A stretch of 64,000 nucleotides of DNA from Qipengyuania aurantiaca (GCF_019711375.1 NZ_CP081295.1:1054001-1118000); one strand, 5' to 3'; numbered from the stretch's first letter, positions 9,309 through 18,002 are shown. The notes: a model not told the origin generated them from the sequence alone. Translations and numbers: made by a program.

Positions 9309-9327
9309 AGCGCGCGCGGCGCGCGCT
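9309..9327. repeat. Perfect 19-bp palindrome after the ligase gene
   Basis: AGCGCGCGC and GCGCGCGCT flank a single central G directly after the ligase stop codon. It has no T run on either strand and no loop, so it is not a typical terminator. Confidence 0.45.
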
Positions 9328-9360
9328 ACATATATCCCGCACCCATGGGAGAATGTTGCG

Positions 9361-9867
9361 ATGAGTTACGCCGAAAGCGCCTTTGCCACCTTCGATAATA
9401 TGCTGGGATCGCTGCTGAACGTGGTCGGCAAGGCTATGAAGGCGGACATGGGCGATGCCGTGCTCGAGACGAAACTGGCCGAGGACATGTTTCCGCTCGA
9501 AACGCAGTTCCGCGTTGCGATCAACCAGCTCAACATCGCGCTCGAGCGCGTTTTCGGGATGAAGCAGGTACTCGATGAAGAGGCTTACGCCTCGCTCGAG
9601 GAAGTAGCGTCCAAGTTACAGGAAATGAAAGGTAAACTCGCCACAGTGCGCGAATCCGGTACCACCGGACCGGATGGCGAGATCGACTTTACCCTGCCCA
9701 ACGGCATGCGCTTCGTAATGAGCGCGGAGGAATATATCCGCGACTGGACCATGCCCAATTTCTACTTTCACACCACCATGGCTTACGCCCTCCTGCGGCA
9801 CAACGGCCTGGCGATCGGAAAGGCCGATTTCGTGCCGCACATGGTGCGCTACGCAAGACCGGCCTGA
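9361..9867 (+). CDS. DUF1993 domain-containing protein
   Basis: 168 residues. The sequence runs from MSYAESAFATFDNMLGSL through DMFPLETQFRVAINQLN to a C-terminal block with MPNFYFHTTMAYALLRHNG. Both the length and these segments match DUF1993, a four-helix DinB/YfiT-like fold. The characteristic histidines are in FYFHTTMAYALLRH. Related DinB-like proteins often bind a metal and act on thiols, but no reaction is established for DUF1993. It stands alone on the plus strand and meets the DUF167 gene tail to tail with a gap of two bases. Confidence 0.8.
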   Translation: MSYAESAFATFDNMLGSLLNVVGKAMKADMGDAVLETKLAEDMFPLETQFRVAINQLNIALERVFGMKQVLDEEAYASLEEVASKLQEMKGKLATVRESGTTGPDGEIDFTLPNGMRFVMSAEEYIRDWTMPNFYFHTTMAYALLRHNGLAIGKADFVPHMVRYARPA

Positions 9868-9869
9868 CG

Positions 9870-10151
9870 CTAGCGGTCGATCCGGAACAGTTTCTCGCGC
9901 GACGTGGCACCGTGCAGCAACGCGACACGTGACGGTGGCACGCCATAGGCGGCGGCGAGGAGCTTGCGCACCGCTTCGTTGGCGGCCCCGTCCTGCGGCT
10001 TGGCGCGGACCTTTGCCGCCAATCCGCCCTCATTGAGAGTGAGGCTTTCGGTGCGCGCTCCGGGTGTGACGCGGATCACCACCCTGCCCTCGCTATCGAG
10101 CAAGGCCGTTAAGGCATCGCGGGGCGGGAATTCAGCCCTTGAGCGTTTCAT
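9870..10151 (-). CDS. DUF167 (YggU) family protein
   Basis: 93 residues. The core RVTPGARTESL... and AKVRAKPQDGAANEAVRKLLA is the DUF167/YggU signature, with the GAAN segment highly conserved. The fold is known for E. coli YggU but the function is not. The start MKRSRAEFPP at 10151 lies inside the gamma-carbonic anhydrase gene (20-base overlap). It is the last gene of a six-gene minus-strand operon that begins with hemB. Confidence 0.85.
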   Translation of the reverse strand: MKRSRAEFPPRDALTALLDSEGRVVIRVTPGARTESLTLNEGGLAAKVRAKPQDGAANEAVRKLLAAAYGVPPSRVALLHGATSREKLFRIDR

Positions 10152-10698
10152 CGACCGCCTGGGAATGCGCCTTGGCGTTCTCGGCGTAATGCGCCACGCC
10201 CATGCGCATTGCGGCCACGGCGGCATCGTCGAGATCGCGCATCTTGCGCGCGGGGCGGCCACCCCACAGTTCGCGCGCGCCCATGACCTTGCCCTCGGTG
10301 AGCATGGCACCGGCCGCCAGCATGGCGTCGCTGCCGATCACCGCCTTGTTCATCGCGATGGCGCCAAGGCCGACAAAGCCGCGGTTCTCGATCCGGCACC
10401 CATGGATCATCGCCATATGGCCGATGAGTACGTCATCGCCGATAATAAGCGGGCTGCCGTCAGGGTCACCCGGGCGTTCCGGGTCGCAATGCAGCACGCT
10501 GCCGTCCTGCACATTGGTCCTCTCGCCGATCTCGATGCGGCTGACGTCGGCGCGCAGCACGCAATTGTACCAGATCGAGCTTTCGGCCCCGATGGTGACA
10601 TTGCCGATGATCGTGCATCCGGGCGCGATGAAGGCGCTGTCGTGGATCTTCGGCGTCTTGCCGTGGATCGGGATGATGTTGACGCCGGGGCGGTTCAT
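10132..10698 (-). CDS. Gamma-class carbonic anhydrase / hexapeptide-repeat transferase family protein
   Basis: 188 residues. The protein is a left-handed beta-helix built of hexapeptide repeats (for example IIGNVTIGAESSIWYNCVLR). Three histidines in VLHCDPE and IGHMAMIHGC match the zinc-binding set of the gamma-carbonic anhydrase (YrdA/PaaY-like) family. Such trimers may hydrate CO2, but many members have no measured activity. The start MNRPGVNI is preferred because its ATG overlaps the upstream GNAT stop codon as ATGA and has GGGAGA eight bases upstream. A start five codons earlier (10713) is possible. Confidence 0.87.
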   Translation of the reverse strand: MNRPGVNIIPIHGKTPKIHDSAFIAPGCTIIGNVTIGAESSIWYNCVLRADVSRIEIGERTNVQDGSVLHCDPERPGDPDGSPLIIGDDVLIGHMAMIHGCRIENRGFVGLGAIAMNKAVIGSDAMLAAGAMLTEGKVMGARELWGGRPARKMRDLDDAAVAAMRMGVAHYAENAKAHSQAVDETLKG

Positions 10699-11252
10699 GA
10701 CGCGGTCTCCCATTGCTCGCGCGTGAGCGAATACTGGATCACCGGATTGTCCCTTGCAGGCCTATCCGGCTCTTCGAAATCGAGGTCCTTGCGGCGGACC
10801 ATGCCGAGTTTTTCCATCAGCTTCCAGCTTGCGGTATTCGCCTCGCTGGTGAGCGCGACGACATGGGGTGCATCGACCCGCCCGAACGCCCATTCGAGCA
10901 CGGCTTCCATCGCCTCTCGCGCATAGCCGCGCCGCCAGCGGTCCTCGCGGATGAGCCAGCCGATCTCGTGGTCGCCCGGGTTCGGGGCATGGGGGTTGTC
11001 GACCTCCTTGATGCCGGCATGGCCGACGAGTTCGCCGGTGTCCTTCTCGATAAGCATCAGGAAGCTGAAGCCGCGCCGGGCGTAGAGCTGCATCCCCTTG
11101 GCGTGCTTCGCCTCGATCTCATGCGCTTCCTTCGGCCCGCCAAGATGCGCCATTACCGTGGGCGTGTTGAGCACGCGCATCTGGCGTTCGACATCGCCCT
11201 CTTCGATCGTGCGCAGGATCAGGCGGTCGGTCTCGGCAATGATATCAGCCAT
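10695..11252 (-). CDS. GNAT family N-acetyltransferase (RimJ/RimL-like), third of three
   Basis: 185 residues. It starts MADIIAETDRLILRTIEEGD, the typical beginning of the RimJ/RimL acetyltransferase_3 subgroup. It contains the acetyl-CoA loop REDRWRRGYAREAMEAVL near residue 100 and a late ANTASWKLMEKLGM motif. These enzymes acetylate protein N-termini or small amines; the substrate is unknown. It overlaps the preceding GNAT gene by eight bases and the next gene by four, so it is part of one tightly coupled transcript downstream of hemB. Confidence 0.88.
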   Translation of the reverse strand: MADIIAETDRLILRTIEEGDVERQMRVLNTPTVMAHLGGPKEAHEIEAKHAKGMQLYARRGFSFLMLIEKDTGELVGHAGIKEVDNPHAPNPGDHEIGWLIREDRWRRGYAREAMEAVLEWAFGRVDAPHVVALTSEANTASWKLMEKLGMVRRKDLDFEEPDRPARDNPVIQYSLTREQWETAS

Positions 11253-11808
11253 CGAGGCCTCTCCAGTCCGCTCGGCCAATCGAATAGACGATGATCGTGT
11301 CCGCGCCGAAATCGTCGTTGGGAAAATCGAGATCCGCGCGCCGCTCCATGCCGAGCCACTTCATCAGGCCCCAGCTCGGCGCGTTGGGTTCGACCGTGAG
11401 GGCGATCACCTGCTCCGCGCCGAAGCGGGTAAAGGCGAGATCGAGCGCAGCCGCAGCCGCCTCCTTCGCATAGCCCTTGCCCCAGGCGTCTTCGCGCAGC
11501 CGCCAGCCGACCTCCATCTCGCCCAGCGGTCCGCCTTTCTGGTTGCAGCGCTTGAGGCCGCAAAAGCCGAGGATGACGCCATCCTCCTTGCGCTCGACAG
11601 CCCAGAAGGTGTGGCCATGATCCTCTTGATAGGACAGCAATCTCTGCTGGGCTGCGTCGCGCTTGGCGTCATTGCACACGCCGCCCAGCCACTCCATGAC
11701 GGCAGGCGTGTTGGTGGCGTGCCAGAACGGCTCCCAATCCTCCTCGCGCCAGTCGCGCAAGATCAGGCGGTCGGTTTCGTGGCGAAAGGCAGTCACGTGG
11801 CTTTCCAT
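11245..11808 (-). CDS. GNAT family N-acetyltransferase (RimJ/RimL-like), second of three
   Basis: 187 residues, MESHVTAFRHETDRLILRDW. It has the same layout as its neighbours: an acetyl-CoA-binding segment REDAWGKGYAKEAAAAAL near residue 105 and EPNAPSWGLMKWLGM near 150. The gene overlaps the first GNAT gene by 16 bases. A GTG four codons downstream would give a GTGA overlap resembling the other junctions, so the exact start is uncertain. It is probably a duplicate of the adjacent genes that has diverged in its substrate-binding N-terminal half. The substrate is unknown. Confidence 0.87.
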   Translation of the reverse strand: MESHVTAFRHETDRLILRDWREEDWEPFWHATNTPAVMEWLGGVCNDAKRDAAQQRLLSYQEDHGHTFWAVERKEDGVILGFCGLKRCNQKGGPLGEMEVGWRLREDAWGKGYAKEAAAAALDLAFTRFGAEQVIALTVEPNAPSWGLMKWLGMERRADLDFPNDDFGADTIIVYSIGRADWRGLDG

Positions 11809-12356
11809 TCTTCGGCGGTGAGGCGCCAGACCGTGGTCGGGTTGTCGCGCGGCGGATAGAGCGGATCGACATAGCCGAGCTGCGGCAAATGCGTGAAACC
11901 CAGCCGTTGCATCATCTTCGTCGAGGGCTGGTTGGAATCGCTGGTCTGCGAATATATCCGGGCGAGCCCCAGTTCCCGGAAAGCGAAGCCGAGCAGTGCG
12001 CGCGCCGCCTCGGTGGCGTAGCCGCGGCCCCAGAACGGCTCGGCGAGGGTCCAGCCGATCTCGTGTTCGGCCTGCAAAGCCTCGGGTGCGGCTTCAGTAT
12101 AAACACGGAAGAGGCCGCAGCGGCCCACGCGGCACTCGTCCTCCCGCAACCAGACGGTCCAGCGGCGATGGCCTCCGCTGTCGAAGGCCTCGAGATCGGC
12201 CTGGAAGCTTGCCGCCACCTCGTCTTCGCTGCGCGGCGTGCCGCCGAGGAAGCGCATGACGGCAGGCGTGTTCATCTGCGCCTGCACGAAGGGCAGGTCT
12301 CCGGCCGCGGGAGGTCTCAGGATGAGGCGTTCGGTCGTAAGGACCGTATCAGCCAT
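11793..12356 (-). CDS. GNAT family N-acetyltransferase (RimJ/RimL-like), first of three
   Basis: 187 residues. The N-terminus MADTVLTTERLILRPPAAGD and the segment AEPFWGRGYATEAARALLGF near residue 103 place it in the acetyltransferase_3 (RimJ/RimL) group. SNQPSTKMMQRLGF is the C-terminal acetyl-CoA contact. The start codon lies inside the last codons of hemB (eight-base overlap), so translation is probably coupled to hemB. The substrate is not predictable from sequence. It is the leading copy of a tandem set of three related genes. Confidence 0.88.
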   Translation of the reverse strand: MADTVLTTERLILRPPAAGDLPFVQAQMNTPAVMRFLGGTPRSEDEVAASFQADLEAFDSGGHRRWTVWLREDECRVGRCGLFRVYTEAAPEALQAEHEIGWTLAEPFWGRGYATEAARALLGFAFRELGLARIYSQTSDSNQPSTKMMQRLGFTHLPQLGYVDPLYPPRDNPTTVWRLTAEEWKAT

Positions 12357-13347
12357 TGAGCAGCCGTGCCGCCACGGGGGCGTGATAGGTCAGGATGCCT
12401 GAACAGCCCGCGCGCTTGAAGGCGACCAGCTTTTCCATCAACAGCCCGTCGCGATCTCCCACTCCGGCCGCGGCGCCCGCCTCGATCAACGCGTATTCGC
12501 CGCTAACCTGATAGGCGAACACGGGCACGCCGAACCGCTCCTTCGCGCGCCAGATCACGTCGAGATAGGCAAGGCCCGGCTTGACCATCACGCTGTCCGC
12601 CCCTTCGGCGATGTCGAGCGCAATTTCGCGCAAGGCCTCGTCGCCATTGGCGGGGTCCATCTGGTAGCTTTTCTTGTCGCCTTTCAGCAGGCCGCCCGAC
12701 CCCACCGCATCGCGGAACGGGCCATAGAAGGCCGAGGCGTATTTCGCCGAATAGGCCATGATCTGCACATTCGGATGGCCGTCCATCTCCAGCGCCATGC
12801 GGATCGCCTTCACACGCCCATCCATCATGTCCGAGGGCGCGATGATGTCCGCGCCCGCGTTCGCCTGGTTGACCGCCTGGTCGACGAGCACCGAAACAGT
12901 CTCGTCGTTGAGGACATAGCCCTGCGCGTCGACCAACCCGTCCTGCCCGTGGCTGGTATAAGGGTCGAGCGCGACGTCGGTCAGGATGCCGATATCGGTC
13001 CCGCAGGCGTCGCGCACGGCCTTGATCGCGCGGCACATGAGATTGTCGGGATTGAAGGCCTCGTCCCCGCCTTCGCTGCGCTTTTCGGCCGGAGTGTTGG
13101 GGAACAGCGCGATGCAGGGGATACCGAGCTCGACCGCTTCCTTTGCCCGCTTGGCAATGCCGTCGACCGACCAGCGTGAGACGCCGGGCAGGCTTGCGAC
13201 CGGTTCCTCGACACCCGAACCGCTGGTCACGAACAGCGGCCAGATGAGGTCGGCGGAGGTGAGCACGGTCTCGCGGTGCATCGCCCGGCTCCAGGCATGG
13301 GCACGGGTGCGGCGCAGGCGCGTGGCGGGATAGGCAGCGTCAGTCAT
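12349..13347 (-). CDS. hemB: Porphobilinogen synthase (delta-aminolevulinic acid dehydratase)
   Basis: 332 residues, the normal length. The enzyme condenses two 5-aminolevulinate molecules into porphobilinogen in heme synthesis. The two Schiff-base lysines are in MAYSAKYASAFYGPFR and VMVKPGLAYLD. The metal-site region reads DVALDPYTSHGQDGLV, with aspartate in place of the cysteine triad. This is the magnesium-type enzyme rather than the zinc type. It heads the six-gene overlapping minus-strand operon with three GNAT genes, a gamma-carbonic anhydrase and a DUF167 gene. Other heme genes (hemJ, hemE, ctaA) are elsewhere in the window. Confidence 0.97.
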   Translation of the reverse strand: MTDAAYPATRLRRTRAHAWSRAMHRETVLTSADLIWPLFVTSGSGVEEPVASLPGVSRWSVDGIAKRAKEAVELGIPCIALFPNTPAEKRSEGGDEAFNPDNLMCRAIKAVRDACGTDIGILTDVALDPYTSHGQDGLVDAQGYVLNDETVSVLVDQAVNQANAGADIIAPSDMMDGRVKAIRMALEMDGHPNVQIMAYSAKYASAFYGPFRDAVGSGGLLKGDKKSYQMDPANGDEALREIALDIAEGADSVMVKPGLAYLDVIWRAKERFGVPVFAYQVSGEYALIEAGAAAGVGDRDGLLMEKLVAFKRAGCSGILTYHAPVAARLLNG

Positions 13348-13406
13348 GGGTCCGAGCCTTGCCGCAATCGGCGAGGCATAGCAATCGCAGCGCTTGGAGA
13401 GCGGTG

Positions 13407-14990
13407 TCAGCCGATCGGGCGCGGCTTGTCGAGCTTGTCGATCTCGCGCTCCGGCTCTTCGCTCGCCACTTCGTCCGCCGTCGGGGTGAGATCGGCGAGC
13501 GCCGCGCCTTCCTCGACATCGCGCAGCGTACCCAGCGCATCACGGAACCGGGTGAGTTCCTCGCCCGAAAGCTGCTTGCGAGTGACGAAGCTGACCGATG
13601 CGGGGTTCACGGCCTTGCCGCCGCGATACATTTCGTAATGGAGGTGCGGGCCGGTCGAAAGGCCGGTCGAGCCGACATAGCCGATGACCTGTCCGCGGCG
13701 CACGCTCGCCCCCCGGTTCACGGCGATCCGGCTCATATGGCAGTAGCGCGTGTCGACACCGTTGGCGTGGCGCAGGCGCACCGCATTACCGCAGCCGCCC
13801 ATGCGTCCGGCGCCCGTCACGAGGCCATCGGTGACGGCGACGATCGGCGTACCGTGGCGCGCGCGGAAGTCGACCCCTGCGTGCATGCGGCGATAGCCGA
13901 GAACGGGATGGCGGCGCATGCCGTAACTCGAGCTCATCCGTCCGGGGACCGGGGCGACGAGACCGCCCTTTTCCTCGCCCGTACCGTCGGCATCGAAGAA
14001 ATCGCCATCGCTGCCCCAGCGCATCAGTTGCACCGCGCCTCGTGAGCCACGTTCGAGCCCGGCAAACAGCAGCTGGCCCGCCTGGCGCTCGCCCGTAGCG
14101 GCGCGGCGGTGCGAAACGATCATGTCGAAAGTGTCGGTGGCGCGGACGTCCCGCTGGAGGTTCACCTGTGTGCCGAGCGCCTTGAGATAGGCCTGCACTG
14201 CGCTGGCCGGAGCGCCGGCGGCGCGGGCCGAACGGTAGAGGCTGTCGCCCACCGTCCCGCGAATGCGCAGCGGGGTTTCGTCCACGCGGATGATACGGCG
14301 CGTCAGGCTCAGCGGCCCGTCGCCGTCCATCCGGTCAACCTTGAGTTCGAGATCGAAGCGGGCGCGGAAGCTCAGGCGTTCGAGCGGGCGGGTGGCGCCC
14401 GGTTCGGGGCGGCGGCCCAGGGTGATGTCGATCTGCGTGCCCGGTTCAAGCTCGTCGAGCGGCACGGCGCGGCCGATCAGCGAAGCGACCTCGTCCGCCT
14501 CCGCGCTGCCGATACCGGCGCGGCGCAGCGTGCGGTCGAGACTGTCGCCGCGGCCCAGCGTGGCGAGCATCTGCATCTGCGGGCGCTCGGGCGCTTCGGC
14601 GAGCGGACGGACCAGCGCGGTCGGGCCCATCCGGCGACCGGTGTCGGCTCCAAGGCCGAGCGGCATGATCATCTGGCTGCGATATTCGCTGCGCACCTGC
14701 TGATCGTCGGGCAGCGGCGGCGCAGCTTCGAGCGGTGCGAAGTCGGGCCAGAACGCGAGCGCGACCACCGAAAGGCCGACGAAAGTGCCAAGCCCGCGGA
14801 ACCATCGGCGCGATCCGATGTCCGCACCGAGATCTGGCGCGATGTCGAGGCCCTCAATGCGCGAATAGAGGCGATCCTTGACCGCGCGGAAGCTTTCCGG
14901 GCGCGCAGGCTCGGAGGATGCATCGCCGCCGAGACCGGCAACGACCTTCTTTTCGCCTTTCGCTTTTCGCTCGATGGAAAGGTCCACCAT
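13407..14990 (-). CDS. M23 family metallopeptidase (peptidoglycan endopeptidase, membrane-anchored)
   Basis: 527 residues from MVDLSIERK. About 70 cytoplasmic residues precede one membrane helix (GLGTFVGLSVVALAFWP), followed by a long periplasmic region. The M23/LytM domain near the C-terminus has the zinc motif MHAGVDFRARHGTPI and the HxH motif GPHLHYEMYRGG. The middle part resembles OPA/LysM-like domains found before M23 in CsdB-type enzymes. It probably cuts peptidoglycan cross-links during growth or division. A start eight codons earlier (15014) is possible but lacks a good ribosome site. A GGTTAACC palindrome and a TATCTA box lie upstream. Confidence 0.9.
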   Translation of the reverse strand: MVDLSIERKAKGEKKVVAGLGGDASSEPARPESFRAVKDRLYSRIEGLDIAPDLGADIGSRRWFRGLGTFVGLSVVALAFWPDFAPLEAAPPLPDDQQVRSEYRSQMIMPLGLGADTGRRMGPTALVRPLAEAPERPQMQMLATLGRGDSLDRTLRRAGIGSAEADEVASLIGRAVPLDELEPGTQIDITLGRRPEPGATRPLERLSFRARFDLELKVDRMDGDGPLSLTRRIIRVDETPLRIRGTVGDSLYRSARAAGAPASAVQAYLKALGTQVNLQRDVRATDTFDMIVSHRRAATGERQAGQLLFAGLERGSRGAVQLMRWGSDGDFFDADGTGEEKGGLVAPVPGRMSSSYGMRRHPVLGYRRMHAGVDFRARHGTPIVAVTDGLVTGAGRMGGCGNAVRLRHANGVDTRYCHMSRIAVNRGASVRRGQVIGYVGSTGLSTGPHLHYEMYRGGKAVNPASVSFVTRKQLSGEELTRFRDALGTLRDVEEGAALADLTPTADEVASEEPEREIDKLDKPRPIG

Positions 14991-15058
14991 GGCCCCCGTT
15001 GATTCATGCCCCATGCGACAGTGCGGCTGCCGCCTTTCGGCCAGATTGCGCGAATTGC

Positions 15059-15088
15059 TAGATAAACAAAGTGAAATTCGGGTTAACC
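15059..15088 (-). promoter_or_regulatory. Possible promoter with GGTTAACC palindrome upstream of the M23 peptidase
   Basis: On the minus strand a TATCTA -10-like box (15059-15064) lies 16 bases downstream of GGTTAACC (15081-15088). The palindrome contains TTAACC, resembling half of the alphaproteobacterial CtrA site (TTAA-N7-TTAA). Only one half-site is seen, so CtrA binding is a guess. Confidence 0.25.
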
Positions 15089-15178
15089 GTCGGTAAGGCG
15101 AGTCACGTGAGCGACGAAACGAGCGCGGAAAACGGCGGGCGGTTGCGCCCCGCGCCTGCCGATGCCACCTAGGAAAGT

Positions 15179-17692
15179 GTGAACGACGCCAAGATTACGG
15201 CGGTCCTTGGGCCCACCAACACCGGCAAGACCCATCTCGCCATCGAACGCCTCTGCGCGCGTTCGAGCGGGGCGATGGGCTTTCCGCTGCGCCTGCTTGC
15301 GCGCGAGGTCTACGACCGGGTGGTCGCGATCAAGGGCGAGAAAGAAGTCGCGCTGATCACGGGCGAGCAGCGGATTGAGCCGCCCGGCGCGCGCTACCTG
15401 TGCTGCACCGTCGAGGCCATGCCGCGCAGCGCCAACGAGCGCGCCTTCGTGGCGCTGGACGAGGCGCAATTGTCCGCCGACCGCGAAAGGGGGCATGTCT
15501 TTACCGATCGGCTCCTCAGCGCGCGGGGACGCGAGGAGACGATGCTGCTGGGCGCCGCAACGCTGGCTCCCATGGTCCGCTCGCTCCTGCCCCAGGCCGA
15601 GATTACCGAACGCCCGCGCTTTTCCACGCTCAGCCATATCGGCCCGCGCAAGCTGTCGCGCCTGCCCCCGCGCAGCGCGATCGTCGCCTTCAGCGCGGAG
15701 CAGGTCTATGCGGTGGCGGAAATGCTGCGGCGGTTCCGAGGCGGGGCGGCGGTGGTCATGGGCGCGCTTTCACCGGAAACGCGTAATCGCCAGGTCGAAT
15801 TGTTCCAGAATGGTGAGGTCGACTACATCGTCGCCACCGATGCCATCGGCATGGGCCTCAATCTAGACGTGACCCATGTCGCCTTCGCCGGCCTCACCAA
15901 GTTCGACGGCGTGCGCATGCGGCGGCTGTTTCCCGCCGAAATGGCCCAGATTGCGGGGCGTGCGGGCCGCCACCAGCGCGACGGCACGTTCGGCACGCTC
16001 GCCGGGGCGGGCGGCAAGATGGGCCCCTCGCCCGAGTTTACCGAGGAAGAGATCTACGCGATCGAGGAGCATCGCTTCGCGCCGATCACCAAGCTGTTCT
16101 GGCGCGAACCCGAGCCGCGCTTCGACAATCTTGCCACTCTTATCGCCGACCTCGAGACGCCGCCCGAGCACGAGGCGCTCCGACTCGCGCCCGAGGCGAT
16201 CGACCTCGCGACGCTGAAACGCCTCGCGGAGGAACCGTTTGCCGCCGAAGTGCGCGGGGCAGGCAAGGTGCGGCGCTTTTGGGAAGCCTGCTCCCTCCCC
16301 GATTTCCGCGCGCGCGGCCCCGACGTCCACGCCCGATTCGTCGCGCGGCTGTGGCAGGATCTGCGCGAGGGGTATATCGGGGCCGATTATGTCGCCGCGC
16401 GCATATCCGAACTCGACAACACCAGCGGCGATATCGATACGCTGCAGGGGCGGATCGCGGCGATTCGCAGCTGGGCCTATATCTGCCAGCGCCCCGACTG
16501 GGTGCTTGCCCGCGACGAAATGGCGTCGCGCGCACGCGGGGTTGAAGCCAAATTGTCGGACGCGCTCCACGCGCGGCTGACCGAGAGATTCGTAAATCGA
16601 AGGACTGCCATACTGATGAAATCGCTGGGACAGGACGCATCCATGCTCCCGATCACCCTGGGGGACGACGGCACGCTGCTGGTCGAGGACGAGGCGCTGG
16701 GCAAGGTCGAAGGCTTCCGCTTCGCGGTCGACCAGGCCGCAAACCACGCCGACCGCAAGATGCTGCTCGCCGCGGCCGAGAAGGCGCTGCCCCGTATCCT
16801 CGGCGAGAAAGCGGAGGCGCTGGCCGCATCCGACATGGCTGACGTCGAGTTGTCTCGCGGCGCGATCCGCTGGCAGGGCCATCTGCTCGCCAAGCTCGAA
16901 CCGCGCGAAGGACAGGTCAAACCCGCCCTTGCGCCTTCACGCGAGATCGCAAGCCTGCCCGACAAGCCGCGGAAATCATTGCTCGATGCCCTCGATGAAT
17001 GGCTCGACAAAAAATTGGAGCCGCTCGAGCCTTTGCGCAAGATGCACATTGCCTCAGCCAATCCCGAAGCAGGCAGCCAGGCGCGCGCGCTCCTGCTCAA
17101 CCTCATTTCCGGTCATGGCTTCGTGACGCGCGAGAAGGCGGGGATCGAGCACCTGCCCAAGGAAATGCGCCCCTTCCTGCGCAAGATCGGCGTCACCTTC
17201 GGCGCGCTCGACATCTTTTCACCCCTGCTGCTCAAGCCCGCGCCGCGCCAGCTGCTGAGCGCGCTCGGCATCGACCGGCGTCCGCTGCAGGAGGCGATGC
17301 TGCCGGTCATCCCCGACGCGAAGAAGCTTCCCGCTGGCTATCGGCACGCGGGCAGCCAGGCGATCCGTCTCGATCTGGCGGAGAAAATCTTCCGCGCCGC
17401 GCATGAAGCGCGCCAGAAGGCGGACAAGAGCCGCCGTTTCCGGCTGAGCCTCGCCCTGCCGATCTCCATTGGCCTTGAAGAGAAGAACGCCGAGCGCCTT
17501 CTCGGCCAAGCCGGTTTCCGCGTCCAGCGCGCCAAGCCGCTGGCCGAAGGCGTTTTCGGGCCTCCCCGCCCCGACAGCTGGGAATGGCGCCCCTCGCGCC
17601 GCAAGCAGGAGCGCCAGAAGCCCGCCCGCTCGCAGCCGCCGCGCGAAGGCAGCGCCTTTGCCGGGCTCGCCGATCTGATGAAACAAGGCTGA
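15179..17692 (+). CDS. Suv3-like DEAD/DEAH RNA helicase
   Basis: 837 residues from GTG at 15179, which has AGGAAA just upstream. Motif I is GPTNTGKTHLA near residue 11, motif II is ALDEAQ, and motifs V/VI read ATDAIGMGLNLD and QIAGRAGRHQRDGTFG. This order and the short N-terminus match alphaproteobacterial homologues of the mitochondrial degradosome helicase SUV3. The C-terminal third is family-specific and ends in a basic tail. It probably unwinds RNA for decay or ribosome maturation. The S4-domain gene follows after three bases, so the two are likely co-transcribed and may share an RNA substrate. Confidence 0.9.
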   Translation: MNDAKITAVLGPTNTGKTHLAIERLCARSSGAMGFPLRLLAREVYDRVVAIKGEKEVALITGEQRIEPPGARYLCCTVEAMPRSANERAFVALDEAQLSADRERGHVFTDRLLSARGREETMLLGAATLAPMVRSLLPQAEITERPRFSTLSHIGPRKLSRLPPRSAIVAFSAEQVYAVAEMLRRFRGGAAVVMGALSPETRNRQVELFQNGEVDYIVATDAIGMGLNLDVTHVAFAGLTKFDGVRMRRLFPAEMAQIAGRAGRHQRDGTFGTLAGAGGKMGPSPEFTEEEIYAIEEHRFAPITKLFWREPEPRFDNLATLIADLETPPEHEALRLAPEAIDLATLKRLAEEPFAAEVRGAGKVRRFWEACSLPDFRARGPDVHARFVARLWQDLREGYIGADYVAARISELDNTSGDIDTLQGRIAAIRSWAYICQRPDWVLARDEMASRARGVEAKLSDALHARLTERFVNRRTAILMKSLGQDASMLPITLGDDGTLLVEDEALGKVEGFRFAVDQAANHADRKMLLAAAEKALPRILGEKAEALAASDMADVELSRGAIRWQGHLLAKLEPREGQVKPALAPSREIASLPDKPRKSLLDALDEWLDKKLEPLEPLRKMHIASANPEAGSQARALLLNLISGHGFVTREKAGIEHLPKEMRPFLRKIGVTFGALDIFSPLLLKPAPRQLLSALGIDRRPLQEAMLPVIPDAKKLPAGYRHAGSQAIRLDLAEKIFRAAHEARQKADKSRRFRLSLALPISIGLEEKNAERLLGQAGFRVQRAKPLAEGVFGPPRPDSWEWRPSRRKQERQKPARSQPPREGSAFAGLADLMKQG

Positions 17693-17695
17693 GGC

Positions 17696-17953
17696 TTGCG
17701 GATCGACCGCCTGCTCTGCGCCCTGCGCTTCGTGCGCACCCGGAGCGCAGCGCGCAAGCTGGTCGACGAGGGCCATATCCGCCGCAATGGCGAGCGCGTG
17801 CTGCGTCCCAGCCGCGATGTTGCGGTGGGCGATGTCCTGACCCTGCCCGTCGGCAAGCACGTCAAGCTGATCGAGGTACTCGAGCTTCCCGAGCGCCGCG
17901 GCCCTCCGCGCGAGGCGCAAGAATGTTATCGGGAACTTGACCCCGGCGCATGA
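17696..17953 (+). CDS. S4 domain RNA-binding protein (Hsp15-like)
   Basis: 85 residues from a TTG start directly behind the helicase stop codon (GAGG is close upstream). MRIDRLLCALRFVRTRSAA and KLVDEGHIRRNGERV form the S4 RNA-binding domain. The size and architecture match Hsp15/HslR, which in E. coli binds 50S subunits carrying stalled nascent chains. The C-terminal 25 residues are basic and acidic mixed. Coupling to the Suv3-like helicase suggests a role in RNA or ribosome recycling, which is inference from context. Confidence 0.85.
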   Translation: MRIDRLLCALRFVRTRSAARKLVDEGHIRRNGERVLRPSRDVAVGDVLTLPVGKHVKLIEVLELPERRGPPREAQECYRELDPGA

Positions 17954-18002
17954 ATAGCCATAGCAGCGCTGAACCACATTTCTGACAGGGAAACCGCACC
18001 CC

